Shown one piece after another: positions 28,461 to 35,824 of a stretch of 64,000 nucleotides of DNA. The notes below the pieces were generated by a model. That model did no database searches. It was not told the origin of the DNA and saw nothing but the letters and a program-made list of their open reading frames with translations. Source of the DNA: Catellatospora sp. IY07-71. Lineage in GTDB: Bacteria > Actinomycetota > Actinomycetes > Mycobacteriales > Micromonosporaceae. Position numbers and translations under genes: made by a program. Every line of letters begins with the position of its first letter. Within the stretch, counting starts at the first letter, position 1. Location of the stretch: NCBI RefSeq assembly GCF_018326265.1, contig NZ_AP023360.1, positions 5,055,501 through 5,119,500 on the forward strand, in the 5' to 3' direction.

Positions 28461-29423
28461 GTGGCCTCCGTCGCCAGCCAGGGGAGCGCCGGCGCCGTCC
28501 GGCGCTCCCCGCGCCGCCCCCTGATCGTGCTCACCTTCATCGGGCCTGCGCTGATCGGCATCGCCGTCTTCCTGATCTATCCGCTGCTCGCGGCGATCTA
28601 CTTCTCCTTCACCCGCTTCGACATGTTCAATCCGCCGGTCTGGGTCGGCCTCGACTTCTGGCAGTACGTGCTGTTCGACGACCCGACCGTGCGCGTCGCG
28701 GCGAAGAACACGCTGATCTTCGTGCTGCTGATGGTGCCCGCCCGGACGGTCGGCGCGCTGCTCACGGCGATGCTGCTCAACGCCATGAAGCGCTCCCGCA
28801 GCACCTACCGCACGCTGTACTACCTGCCCGCCCTCGCGCCGCCGGTCACCGCCACCATCGCGTTCGTGCTGCTGCTCAAGCCCGGCACCGGGCCGGTCAA
28901 CACGCTGCTGGCACAGTTCGGCATCGAGGGGCCGGGCTGGTTCAACGACCCCGACTGGGCCAAGACCTCGCTCACGCTGCTCGCGCTGTGGGGCGTCGGC
29001 GACCTGATGATCATCTTCATGGCGGCGCTGCTCGATGTGCCCAAGGAGCTGTACGAAGCCGCGTCGCTCGACGGCGCGTCCCGCCGCCACCAGTTCCGCT
29101 ACGTCACCCTGCCCACCATCTCGCCCGTGCTGCTGTTCGCCGTCATCACCGGGATCATCGGGACCCTCAACTACTTCACCCAGGCCGCGGTCGCCGGCAG
29201 CGTCGCCTCCGGCCAGGTCACCTCCGGCAGCGGCATCGCCGGGACGTTCGGCTACCCCGAGAACGCGACGCTGACCTACCCCATGCGGCTGTACTCGATC
29301 GGGTTCGGCAACAACCTGTTCGGCGCCGCGAACGTCATGGCCGTGATCCTGTTCGTGGTGTCCATGACCGCCACGATCGTGCTGCTGCGCCGGTTCAAGG
29401 CCTTCACCGGGAGCGGCTCATGA
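28461..29423 (+). CDS. Sugar ABC transporter permease 1 (MalF/UgpA type)
   Basis: GTG start 2 bp after the binding-protein stop. The six-helix MetI-like permease begins with a basic cytoplasmic tail, then LIVLTFIGPALIGIAVFLIYPLL. The EAA loop that contacts the ATPase reads KELYEAASLDGASRRHQFRY. The protein is 320 residues, normal for the family. It forms a heterodimer with the next gene. No ATPase is encoded in the operon, so a shared MsiK-like ATPase from elsewhere is expected, as in other actinomycete sugar importers. Confidence 0.93.
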   Translation: MASVASQGSAGAVRRSPRRPLIVLTFIGPALIGIAVFLIYPLLAAIYFSFTRFDMFNPPVWVGLDFWQYVLFDDPTVRVAAKNTLIFVLLMVPARTVGALLTAMLLNAMKRSRSTYRTLYYLPALAPPVTATIAFVLLLKPGTGPVNTLLAQFGIEGPGWFNDPDWAKTSLTLLALWGVGDLMIIFMAALLDVPKELYEAASLDGASRRHQFRYVTLPTISPVLLFAVITGIIGTLNYFTQAAVAGSVASGQVTSGSGIAGTFGYPENATLTYPMRLYSIGFGNNLFGAANVMAVILFVVSMTATIVLLRRFKAFTGSGS

Positions 29424-30262
29424 GCACACCCCAGGCCCGCCGCGGCGGCTTCCTGCTGTTCGTCGCCCGCCATGCCATCGGCATCGCCCTGGCGATCATG
29501 TTCCTCGCCCCGATCGTGTTCCTGCTGCTCACGTCGATGATGACCAGCGACCAGACGCTCACGGCCGACCTGTGGCCGCACAGCTGGCACCCCGAGAACT
29601 ACGTCGAGGCGTTCCGGCGCACCCCGCTGCTGCGGTTCATCGGCAACACGTTCCTCTACGCGATCCTGGCCACCGGATTCATGCTGCTGGCGAGCGTGCC
29701 CGCGGCGTACGCCCTGGCCAAGCTCCGCTGGCGGGGACGCAACCTGACGATGATCCTGATCATCTGCATGATGATGCTGCCCGCGCAGGTCACCACCGTG
29801 CCGCTCTACATGATGTGGGCCAACACGGGGCTGACCGGCACCCTGTGGCCGCTCATCCTGCCGATGCTCGCCGGGGACGCGTTCTCCGTCTTCCTGCTGC
29901 GCCAGTTCCTCGTCACCATCCCCGACGACTACCTCGACGCGGCCCGCATCGACGGCTGCGGCGAATGGGGCACGCTGCTGCGCGTCATCCTGCCCATGGC
30001 CAGGCCCGGCATCGCCGCCGCGGCCATGTTCCAGTTCTTCTACGCCTGGAACGACTACTACGGCCCGTTCCTCTACACCAGCGAGAACCAGGAGAACTGG
30101 ACCATCTCGCTGGGCCTCGCCTCATTCCGGTCGCTGCACCACGTCGAGTGGCATCTCGTCAGCGCGGCGACCCTGCTCACCATGGTCCCGGTCATCGTCC
30201 TGTTCTTCCTCGCCCAGAAGGCGTTCGTGCAGGGTGTCACGCTGACCGGCGTGAAAGGTTGA
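29420..30262 (+). CDS. Sugar ABC transporter permease 2 (MalG/UgpE type)
   Basis: The ATG overlaps the previous stop (ATGA). It is 280 residues with six hydrophobic helices starting IGIALAIMFLAPIVFLLLTS. The EAA motif reads DDYLDAARIDGCGEWGTLLR, followed by LPMARPGIAAAAMFQFFYAWN, which matches CUT1 sugar permeases. It pairs with permease 1. Translational coupling should keep the two subunits equal. Confidence 0.94.
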   Translation: MSTPQARRGGFLLFVARHAIGIALAIMFLAPIVFLLLTSMMTSDQTLTADLWPHSWHPENYVEAFRRTPLLRFIGNTFLYAILATGFMLLASVPAAYALAKLRWRGRNLTMILIICMMMLPAQVTTVPLYMMWANTGLTGTLWPLILPMLAGDAFSVFLLRQFLVTIPDDYLDAARIDGCGEWGTLLRVILPMARPGIAAAAMFQFFYAWNDYYGPFLYTSENQENWTISLGLASFRSLHHVEWHLVSAATLLTMVPVIVLFFLAQKAFVQGVTLTGVKG

Positions 30263-30270
30263 AACCGCAC

Positions 30271-31524
30271 ATGAAGATCGCAGTGGTCGGCGGAGGGTCG
30301 ACCTACACGCCCGAGCTGATCGACGGGTTCGCCCGCCTCGACGCCGACATCACCGAACTGACCCTGATCGACCCGGCCGCCGAACGGCTGGACGTCATCG
30401 GCCGGCTCGCCGCACGGATCATGCGACGCCACGGCCACCCCGGGCGAGTCACCTGGACCAGCGACCTCGACGCCGGGCTCACCGACGCCGACGCCGTCAT
30501 CATCCAGCTGCGCGTCGGGGGGCAGGCCGCCCGGATCAGCGACGAGACGTTCCCCCTCGACTGCGGCTGCGTCGGCCAGGAGACCACCGGCGCGGGCGGC
30601 CTGGCCAAGGCGCTGCGAACGATCCCGGTGGTGCTCGACGTCGCCCGCCGTGCCCGGCTGCGGGCCGCGCCGGGTGCCTGGATCGTCAACTTCACCAACC
30701 CGACCGGGCTGCTCACCCGGGCCCTGCTCGACGACGGGCACCGCGCCGTCGGGCTGTGCAACGTCGCCATCGGCTTCCAGCGGCGCTTCGCCGCGCTGCT
30801 CGACGTCGCCCCCGAACAGGTGACCCTCGACCACGTCGGGCTCAACCACCTCACCTGGGCACGCGGCGTCCGCGTCGGCGGCGCCGACCGGCTGCCCGAG
30901 CTGCTCGAACGGCACCTCGACACCCTCGCCGCACACGTCGGGCTGCCGCCGGAGATCCTCACCGCCCTGGACTGCGTCCCGTCCTACTACCTGCGCTACT
31001 TCTACGGCCACGACCGCGTGGTGGCCGAGCAGCGCGGCACACCGAGCCGGGGACAGCAGGTCGCCGCGATGGAGCGCACGCTGCTGGAGCTGTACGCCGA
31101 CCCGAACCTCGACACCAAGCCCGAGCTGCTCGCCCAGCGCGGCGGCGCGTACTACTCCGAGGCGGCCGTCGGGCTCATCGGGTCGCTGCGCCGCGGCGAC
31201 GGGGCCGTGCACGCCGTCAACGTCCGCAACGACGGCACCCTGCCGTTCCTGCCCGACGAGGCCGTCATCGAGGTCAGCTGCCGGGTGGACGAGGACGGCG
31301 CGGCCCCGCTGCCGGTCCGCCCCGTCGGCCCGCACCTCTCCGGGCTGATAGCCCATGTCAGCGGGTACGAGGAACTCGCCGTGCAAGCCGCCGTCCACGG
31401 CGGACGGGAGCGCGTCTACCAGGCGCTGCTCGCCCACCCGCTGGTCGGCCAGCACGAACTCGCCACCGGTCTGGCCGACCGGCTGCTCGCCGAGAACGCC
31501 GCGCACCTCGGGTGGGCGGCATGA
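30271..31524 (+). CDS. GH4 NAD-dependent 6-phospho-beta-glycosidase
   Basis: ATG 8 bp after the permease stop. The Rossmann start KIAVVGGGSTYTPELIDG binds NAD. The metal/substrate residues of the family are visible in VNFTNPTGLL, LCNVAIG (Cys-Asn) and GLNHLTW (His). GGAYYSEAAVGLIGSL matches the 6-phospho-beta-glucosidase subgroup. GH4 enzymes oxidise C3, eliminate the glycosidic bond and reduce again, needing Mn and reducing conditions, in the cytoplasm. The usual substrate is a phospho-disaccharide made by a PTS, but this operon has an ABC importer and a kinase instead, so the next gene may supply the phosphorylated substrate. Confidence 0.92.
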   Translation: MKIAVVGGGSTYTPELIDGFARLDADITELTLIDPAAERLDVIGRLAARIMRRHGHPGRVTWTSDLDAGLTDADAVIIQLRVGGQAARISDETFPLDCGCVGQETTGAGGLAKALRTIPVVLDVARRARLRAAPGAWIVNFTNPTGLLTRALLDDGHRAVGLCNVAIGFQRRFAALLDVAPEQVTLDHVGLNHLTWARGVRVGGADRLPELLERHLDTLAAHVGLPPEILTALDCVPSYYLRYFYGHDRVVAEQRGTPSRGQQVAAMERTLLELYADPNLDTKPELLAQRGGAYYSEAAVGLIGSLRRGDGAVHAVNVRNDGTLPFLPDEAVIEVSCRVDEDGAAPLPVRPVGPHLSGLIAHVSGYEELAVQAAVHGGRERVYQALLAHPLVGQHELATGLADRLLAENAAHLGWAA

Positions 31525-32492
31525 GCACGCGATACCTCGTCGCCGTCGACGGCGGCAACTCCAAGACCGACGTCATCGTCGCCACCGACGCCGGTGCCGT
31601 CCTGGGGCGGGCCCGTGGCCCGGCGTCCTCGCCGCACCTGATCGGCGTACCGGGCAGCATCGCCCTGCTCGGCGGGCTCATCGGGCAGGCGGTCACGCAG
31701 GCGGGGCTCGACGCGGCCGTGCCGCTGGACCGGGCCGAGGTCTACCTCGCCGGGGCGGACCTGCCCGACGAGGTGCGGATCCTGACCGAGGCCGTGACCG
31801 GCGCGGGGTGGGCCCGCGCCAACCGGGTCGACAACGACACCTTCGCCCTCATGCGGGCGGGCACCGACGCAGCGCGGTCGATCGCGGTGGTGTGCGGTGC
31901 GGGCATCAACTGCGTGGGCCGGGACGCCGACGGGCGGACCGCGCGGTTCCCGGCGCTCGGCATGATCACCGGGGACTGGGGCGGCGGGCACCATCTTTCC
32001 GAGCTCACGCTGTGGCACGCCGCGCGCGGCGAGGACGGGCGTGGGCCGGTGACGAAGCTGACCGGGGCCGTGGTCGACCACTTCGGGGTCGGGTCGGTCG
32101 AGGAGCTGGGCGTCGCCGTACACCTGCGGGAGATCGACCCGGGGCGGATCAGCGAGCTGACCCCGGTGCTGTTCTCGGTCGCGGCCGACGGGGACCCGGT
32201 GGCCCGGCGGCTGGTCGCCAAGCAGGCCAATGAGGTGGTTGCGCTGGCCGCCGTCGCCGCCGACCGGCTGGCCATGCGCGACGAGCCGCTGGCGCTGGTG
32301 CTCGGCGGCGGTGTGCTGACCGCCCGGCATCCGTTGCTGCACCAGGCGATCGTGGACGGTGCGGCAACGGCGCTGCCCCGCGCGGAGATCGCCGTCGTGG
32401 CCCAGCCGCCCGTCACCGGCGCGGCCCTGGCCGGGCTCGACGCGCTGGGCGCGAGCGCGCAGGCCAAGGCCGCGCTGCGGGCGCACATGTGA
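31521..32492 (+). CDS. BadF/NagK-type sugar kinase (N-acetylglucosamine or glucosamine kinase-like)
   Basis: The ATG overlaps the GH4 stop (ATGA). An ASKHA-fold ATPase of 323 residues: phosphate-1 loop VAVDGGNSKTDVIVAT, the conserved DNDTFALMRAG, phosphate-2 VVCGAGINCVGR, GDWGGGHHLSE and the adenosine motif LVLGGGVL. The BadF/BadG family includes GlcNAc kinases and the glucosamine-specific kinase of Vibrio chitin degradation. Context suggests it phosphorylates an amino sugar or an imported disaccharide ahead of GH4 cleavage; which of the two is unknown. Last gene of the operon. Confidence 0.9.
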   Translation: MSTRYLVAVDGGNSKTDVIVATDAGAVLGRARGPASSPHLIGVPGSIALLGGLIGQAVTQAGLDAAVPLDRAEVYLAGADLPDEVRILTEAVTGAGWARANRVDNDTFALMRAGTDAARSIAVVCGAGINCVGRDADGRTARFPALGMITGDWGGGHHLSELTLWHAARGEDGRGPVTKLTGAVVDHFGVGSVEELGVAVHLREIDPGRISELTPVLFSVAADGDPVARRLVAKQANEVVALAAVAADRLAMRDEPLALVLGGGVLTARHPLLHQAIVDGAATALPRAEIAVVAQPPVTGAALAGLDALGASAQAKAALRAHM

Positions 32493-32853
32493 CGCCCTCC
32501 GGCCGCCCTTCGGGTGATGTGCCGGGCCGCGGCCATGCCACGCCCCGGCACACCCTTGGAGTGGTCGGTCGGTGCCGGCCCCGAGGTGACCGGCCCCATC
32601 GACGCCCTGCTTCTGCTGCTGACCGGGCGGAAGGTCGCACTGTCCCGCCTCGCCGGACCGGGGGTCAGGGATGTGGCATGACCGATGGAGCGCGCGGCCC
32701 AAAGGTCCCGCTGCACTCGGGTCCGGCCTGGCACGCCGATCTCGCGGGTCGGGCGGGCCGAACGACAGGATCGGTCCATTCACGACGACAATCGGCGTGA
32801 TCGAGCTGATCGTCGATGCCGACCCTTGACCGACCCTATCAATAATTGTCGCT
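32493..32853. other. Intergenic stretch after the carbohydrate operon
   Basis: Holds the terminator at 32518-32552 and, at its right end, a lower-GC patch (CTATCAATAATTGTCGCT) directly ahead of the next GTG that probably includes a -10 element. A short open frame (32489-32800) lacks coding character and was not called. Confidence 0.5.
32518..32552. terminator. Candidate terminator of the ABC/GH4/kinase operon
   Basis: Perfect 9-bp arms TGTGCCGGG/CCCGGCACA with a 17-nt loop, 26 bp after the kinase stop. Confidence 0.6.
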
Positions 32854-34161
32854 GTGACTCCTCGTGCTAGGGCCGTGACCGTCATCGGGCTCGGCGTGGT
32901 GGTCGCTGTCTCGACAGCGATACAGGCGCTGGTGACGACGACCGTCGAACAGAAACTGCGCCCGTTCGTGCTGCTGGGAGCTGTCATGACTGGCGTGGTC
33001 GCCGCGTGGCAGCTGGTGGCCGGCGCAGCACTGAGCGGCCCCGCTCCGGCGCCTGCACCCACACCCGCACAGCCGCTGCCGCCGTCGACGCCGCTCCCGG
33101 CGGACAAGCGCGGCCGGTTGCCGATGCTCACCGCGTCACTGGCCCTGCTCATCGCGCTGGTGAGTGTGCTGCTCCAGTTCCGGCCCGCGGGCGGGGCGCC
33201 ACCTCAGTCCGACGCATCCGCGCCGCCGACCCTGCTCGCGTCGGCGAGCGCGTCGGCGGCCGGGTCGCCCTCGGCGAGCGTGACCCGGCCGACGGCCTCG
33301 CCCAGCGCCGATCGCGGCGCTTCCCGCTCCGCGCCGACGACCATGGTGTGGAAGGGTGTCGACGACGAGACGAGCCTGTGGTGGTCGACGTACAACGGCG
33401 GACGCTGGAGTGAGCAGCGGGCCTTCTCCGACCGCAGCACCCGCACCAGCCCGGCGCTGGCCTCCAGCGGCGGCAAGGTCTACATGGCGTGGCGCGAACC
33501 CGGCGACAGTCACATCTTCTGGTCGGCGTACGACGGCGGCGGGTGGACGTCACCGCGCAGGCTCGACGACCGGCGCACCGAGACCTCACCGGCTCTGGGT
33601 GTTTCCGGCAGCCGGCTCGTCATGGCGTGGCGCGGCGTCGACGGCGACACCGGCATCTACTGGTCGACGTTCGACGGCTCCCGCTGGAGCGATCAGCGCA
33701 GTGCCGGCGGCCGGGCCACCGCGGGCAGCCCGGCGCTGGGCAGCGCCGCCGGGAAGCTGTACATGGCGTGGCTGGAAGCCGCCGACGGCGGCACGTACTG
33801 GTCGGTGCTCAGCGGGTCGTCGTGGTCGTCGCCGGAACAGCTGCCGGACCGTTGGACGACCACCGGCCCCGCCCTGGGCAGCGACGGTTCCAGGCTGGTC
33901 ATGGTCTGGAAGGGCGCGGTGGAGGACAACGTCTTCTGGTCGGTGTTCGACGGCTCGGCATGGTCGGCGCAGGAGGTGTTCCCGCACGGTGCCGCCACCG
34001 GCATGGTGCCCGCGTTGAACAGCCGCAAGGGATCCTTGTTCATGGCGTGGCGCGAGGCCGGGGACAGCCATCTGGTCTGGTCGCGATATGACAGCGGGCA
34101 GTGGTCGAGCCCTCGGATACTCGACGACCGGCGCACCGGCACATCCCCGGCCATCGCCTGA
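32854..34161 (+). CDS. Membrane-anchored protein with six propeller-like repeats
   Basis: The first 110 residues hold three hydrophobic helices (about 7-27, 38-60, 89-109) separated by a Pro-rich segment, and a Ser/Ala/Pro linker follows. Residues 160-435 contain six repeats of 46-47 residues with the pattern YMAW(R/K)...D..IYWS.YDGG.WS.......DRRT.TSPAL. Odd repeats tend to read WKGVDDET and even ones WREPGDSH, so the unit may have doubled from a pair. This pattern resembles sialidase/fucose-lectin-type propellers, suggesting an extracytoplasmic six-bladed domain that binds glycans; function is unknown. Transcript probably leaderless: AATAAT lies 7 nt before GTG. Confidence 0.78.
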   Translation: MTPRARAVTVIGLGVVVAVSTAIQALVTTTVEQKLRPFVLLGAVMTGVVAAWQLVAGAALSGPAPAPAPTPAQPLPPSTPLPADKRGRLPMLTASLALLIALVSVLLQFRPAGGAPPQSDASAPPTLLASASASAAGSPSASVTRPTASPSADRGASRSAPTTMVWKGVDDETSLWWSTYNGGRWSEQRAFSDRSTRTSPALASSGGKVYMAWREPGDSHIFWSAYDGGGWTSPRRLDDRRTETSPALGVSGSRLVMAWRGVDGDTGIYWSTFDGSRWSDQRSAGGRATAGSPALGSAAGKLYMAWLEAADGGTYWSVLSGSSWSSPEQLPDRWTTTGPALGSDGSRLVMVWKGAVEDNVFWSVFDGSAWSAQEVFPHGAATGMVPALNSRKGSLFMAWREAGDSHLVWSRYDSGQWSSPRILDDRRTGTSPAIA

Positions 34162-34280
34162 GATCGTCACCTTCCGCGTCGCGGCGCTGCTCGGTCGACG
34201 GCTCCGGTGCGGCCGCGGTGCTGACCTCGGCTTCGCCGCGAGCGCGTTCACTGGTGGCTGGGCGCATTGCCGTCGGGACG

Positions 34281-34286
34281 TAGGGT
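34281..34286 (+). promoter_or_regulatory. -10 element TAGGGT of a leaderless serpin transcript
   Basis: TAGGGT ends 6 nt before the GTG at 34293, with no ribosome site between them. Confidence 0.55.
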
Positions 34287-34292
34287 GTCGGC

Positions 34293-35450
34293 GTGATTGA
34301 TACGGCGGTGGCGGGCGCGAACGCGCTGACGCGGCGATGGGTGGACACACTCGGTTACGAAGCCTCCGTGGCCGTGTCGGGTGCCGGGGTGTGGCCGCTG
34401 CTGGCCTACCTCGCTCCTGCCGCCGACGGCGCCGGCCGTGACGAGCTGTCGGCGGCGGCCGGGCTGGCGGCCGACGATGCGGCCGGGGCGGCGGCCGCCC
34501 TGGTCGCGCTGCTCGGCTCGGCGCCTGGGCTCCGGGCCGCGATCGGCGCGTGGGTGCACCCACGACTGCCGGTGCGGCCGCAATGGCGCGACAGCCTGCC
34601 GCCCGGCACCGTCGGGGTGCTCGGCGAGCAGGCGCAGCTGGACGCCTGGGTACGCGAGCAGACCGGCGGGCTGCTCGACAAGCTGCCGATCAAGGTCGAT
34701 GCCGAGACGCTGCTGGTGCTGGCCTCGGCGCTGGTCGCCCGGACACGGTGGGTCCAGCCGTTCGCCGACGGCATGCTCGTCGCCGCCGCCGGACCGTGGT
34801 CCGGCCGTCGCCTGGCGGGCCTGCACCGGACCACCGCCGACCGGGATCTGCTCGCGGTGTACGAGACCCCGGCGGGGCCGGTATCCGTGCTGACCGTCCA
34901 GGGTACCGACGGCATCGAGGTGGACCTGGCCATCGGCCTGCCCGACGCCCCGGCCGCCGCGGTGATCGCCGCGGGGATCGACGCCCCGTCGGCGGTCCCG
35001 GCGCGGCGAGGCTCGCAGCTCGCCGAAGGCGAGAGCGCGCCGGGCGTGACCGTGAGTCTCGGCTGGGCCTACGACGACACCCCTCGGCTGCAGGCGAGCC
35101 TGCCGAGGTTCACCGTGACGTCGTCTCACGACCTGCTGGCGAACGCCGACGTGTTCGGCCTGCGTACGGTGTCGGATCTCAGCCGGCAGCGGCTGCCGGG
35201 GGTGAGCGACCACCCGCTGGGCGTCGGCGCGGCGGCGCAGGACCTGACCGCGTCGTTCACCGCCGAGGGGTTCGAGGCGGCGGTGGTGACGGCGTTCGGG
35301 ATGCGTGCGGGCAGCGCGCCGCCGTCGGGGCGCCCGCTGCAGGTGCGGCTGCTGCTCGATCGGCCGTTCGGCTTCGTGGCCCGGCACCGGCCGTCGGGCC
35401 TGGTGCTCGTCGCGGGCTGGGTCGCGCAAGGTGCGGCGGCGGGCAGCTAG
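34293..35450 (+). CDS. Bacterial serpin-family protein
   Basis: At 385 residues it is full serpin length. Landmarks: TLLVLASALVARTRWVQPF (strand 3A region, cf. NAIYFKGKW), LPRFTVTSSHDLLANADVFGL (cf. LPKFKIE...LGI), the hinge FTAEGFEAAVVTAF near 320-335, and the C-terminal LLDRPFGFVARHRPSGLVLVAGWV (cf. DRPFLFLIRD). The hinge keeps small residues needed for loop insertion, so inhibition is possible. The candidate reactive loop runs through FGMRAGSAPPSG, where a Met-Arg or Arg-Ala bond could be the scissile site. No signal peptide is visible, so it is probably cytoplasmic. Serpins trap serine or cysteine proteases irreversibly. Actinobacterial serpins are uncommon and their targets are mostly unknown. 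Confidence 0.87.
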   Translation: MIDTAVAGANALTRRWVDTLGYEASVAVSGAGVWPLLAYLAPAADGAGRDELSAAAGLAADDAAGAAAALVALLGSAPGLRAAIGAWVHPRLPVRPQWRDSLPPGTVGVLGEQAQLDAWVREQTGGLLDKLPIKVDAETLLVLASALVARTRWVQPFADGMLVAAAGPWSGRRLAGLHRTTADRDLLAVYETPAGPVSVLTVQGTDGIEVDLAIGLPDAPAAAVIAAGIDAPSAVPARRGSQLAEGESAPGVTVSLGWAYDDTPRLQASLPRFTVTSSHDLLANADVFGLRTVSDLSRQRLPGVSDHPLGVGAAAQDLTASFTAEGFEAAVVTAFGMRAGSAPPSGRPLQVRLLLDRPFGFVARHRPSGLVLVAGWVAQGAAAGS

Positions 35451-35459
35451 GGGACTGGC

Positions 35460-35502
35460 GTGTTCGCGGTCGGTCGGATGGGGCGGATGGCCGGCCGAAC
35501 AC
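35460..35502. terminator. Candidate terminator after the serpin
   Basis: GTGTTCG and CGAACAC arms with additional inner pairing (GGTCGG/CCGGCC), 10 bp beyond the stop. Confidence 0.55.
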
Positions 35503-35824
35503 CATTGGCGACACGGCGCGAACGTTCGGAATCGCTGTACGCAAAAGCGATACCGGCTGGCCGAAAAGACGGCGCCATAAATCACCGTCACAGCATCCTC
35601 GCCCGAGTGCCGGTGCCCTCGCGAGTTCGACCATTCGGCCCGACCTGGGCTGCATAAGGACTAGTAAGAGCATCTTCACCTGGTGTAACGCGCTGGCGAA
35701 TGCCGTCACGGGTAGGTTCCCACCCCGTGGAGTGATGTCGGCGATCGGTCATCCTCGGCAGACTCGGCCGCAGCTTCCATCCGCTTTATCCGGGTGGGGA
35801 ATCGTCGAGCATTGGAGTCGCGCC
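35503..35824. other. Leader/promoter region of the HYR protein gene
   Basis: No gene found. Base composition is visibly more AT-rich than the surroundings near 35520-35710 (AAAAGCGATACC, CCATAAATCACC, GCATAAGGACTAGTAAGAG), as expected for a promoter, but no convincing -35/-10 pair was identified. A GGAG ribosome site ends it. Confidence 0.5.

Noticed and set aside
32489-32800. 103-codon ORF after the sugar kinase
   Set aside because: It overlaps the terminator, composition is non-coding, and no ribosome site is present.
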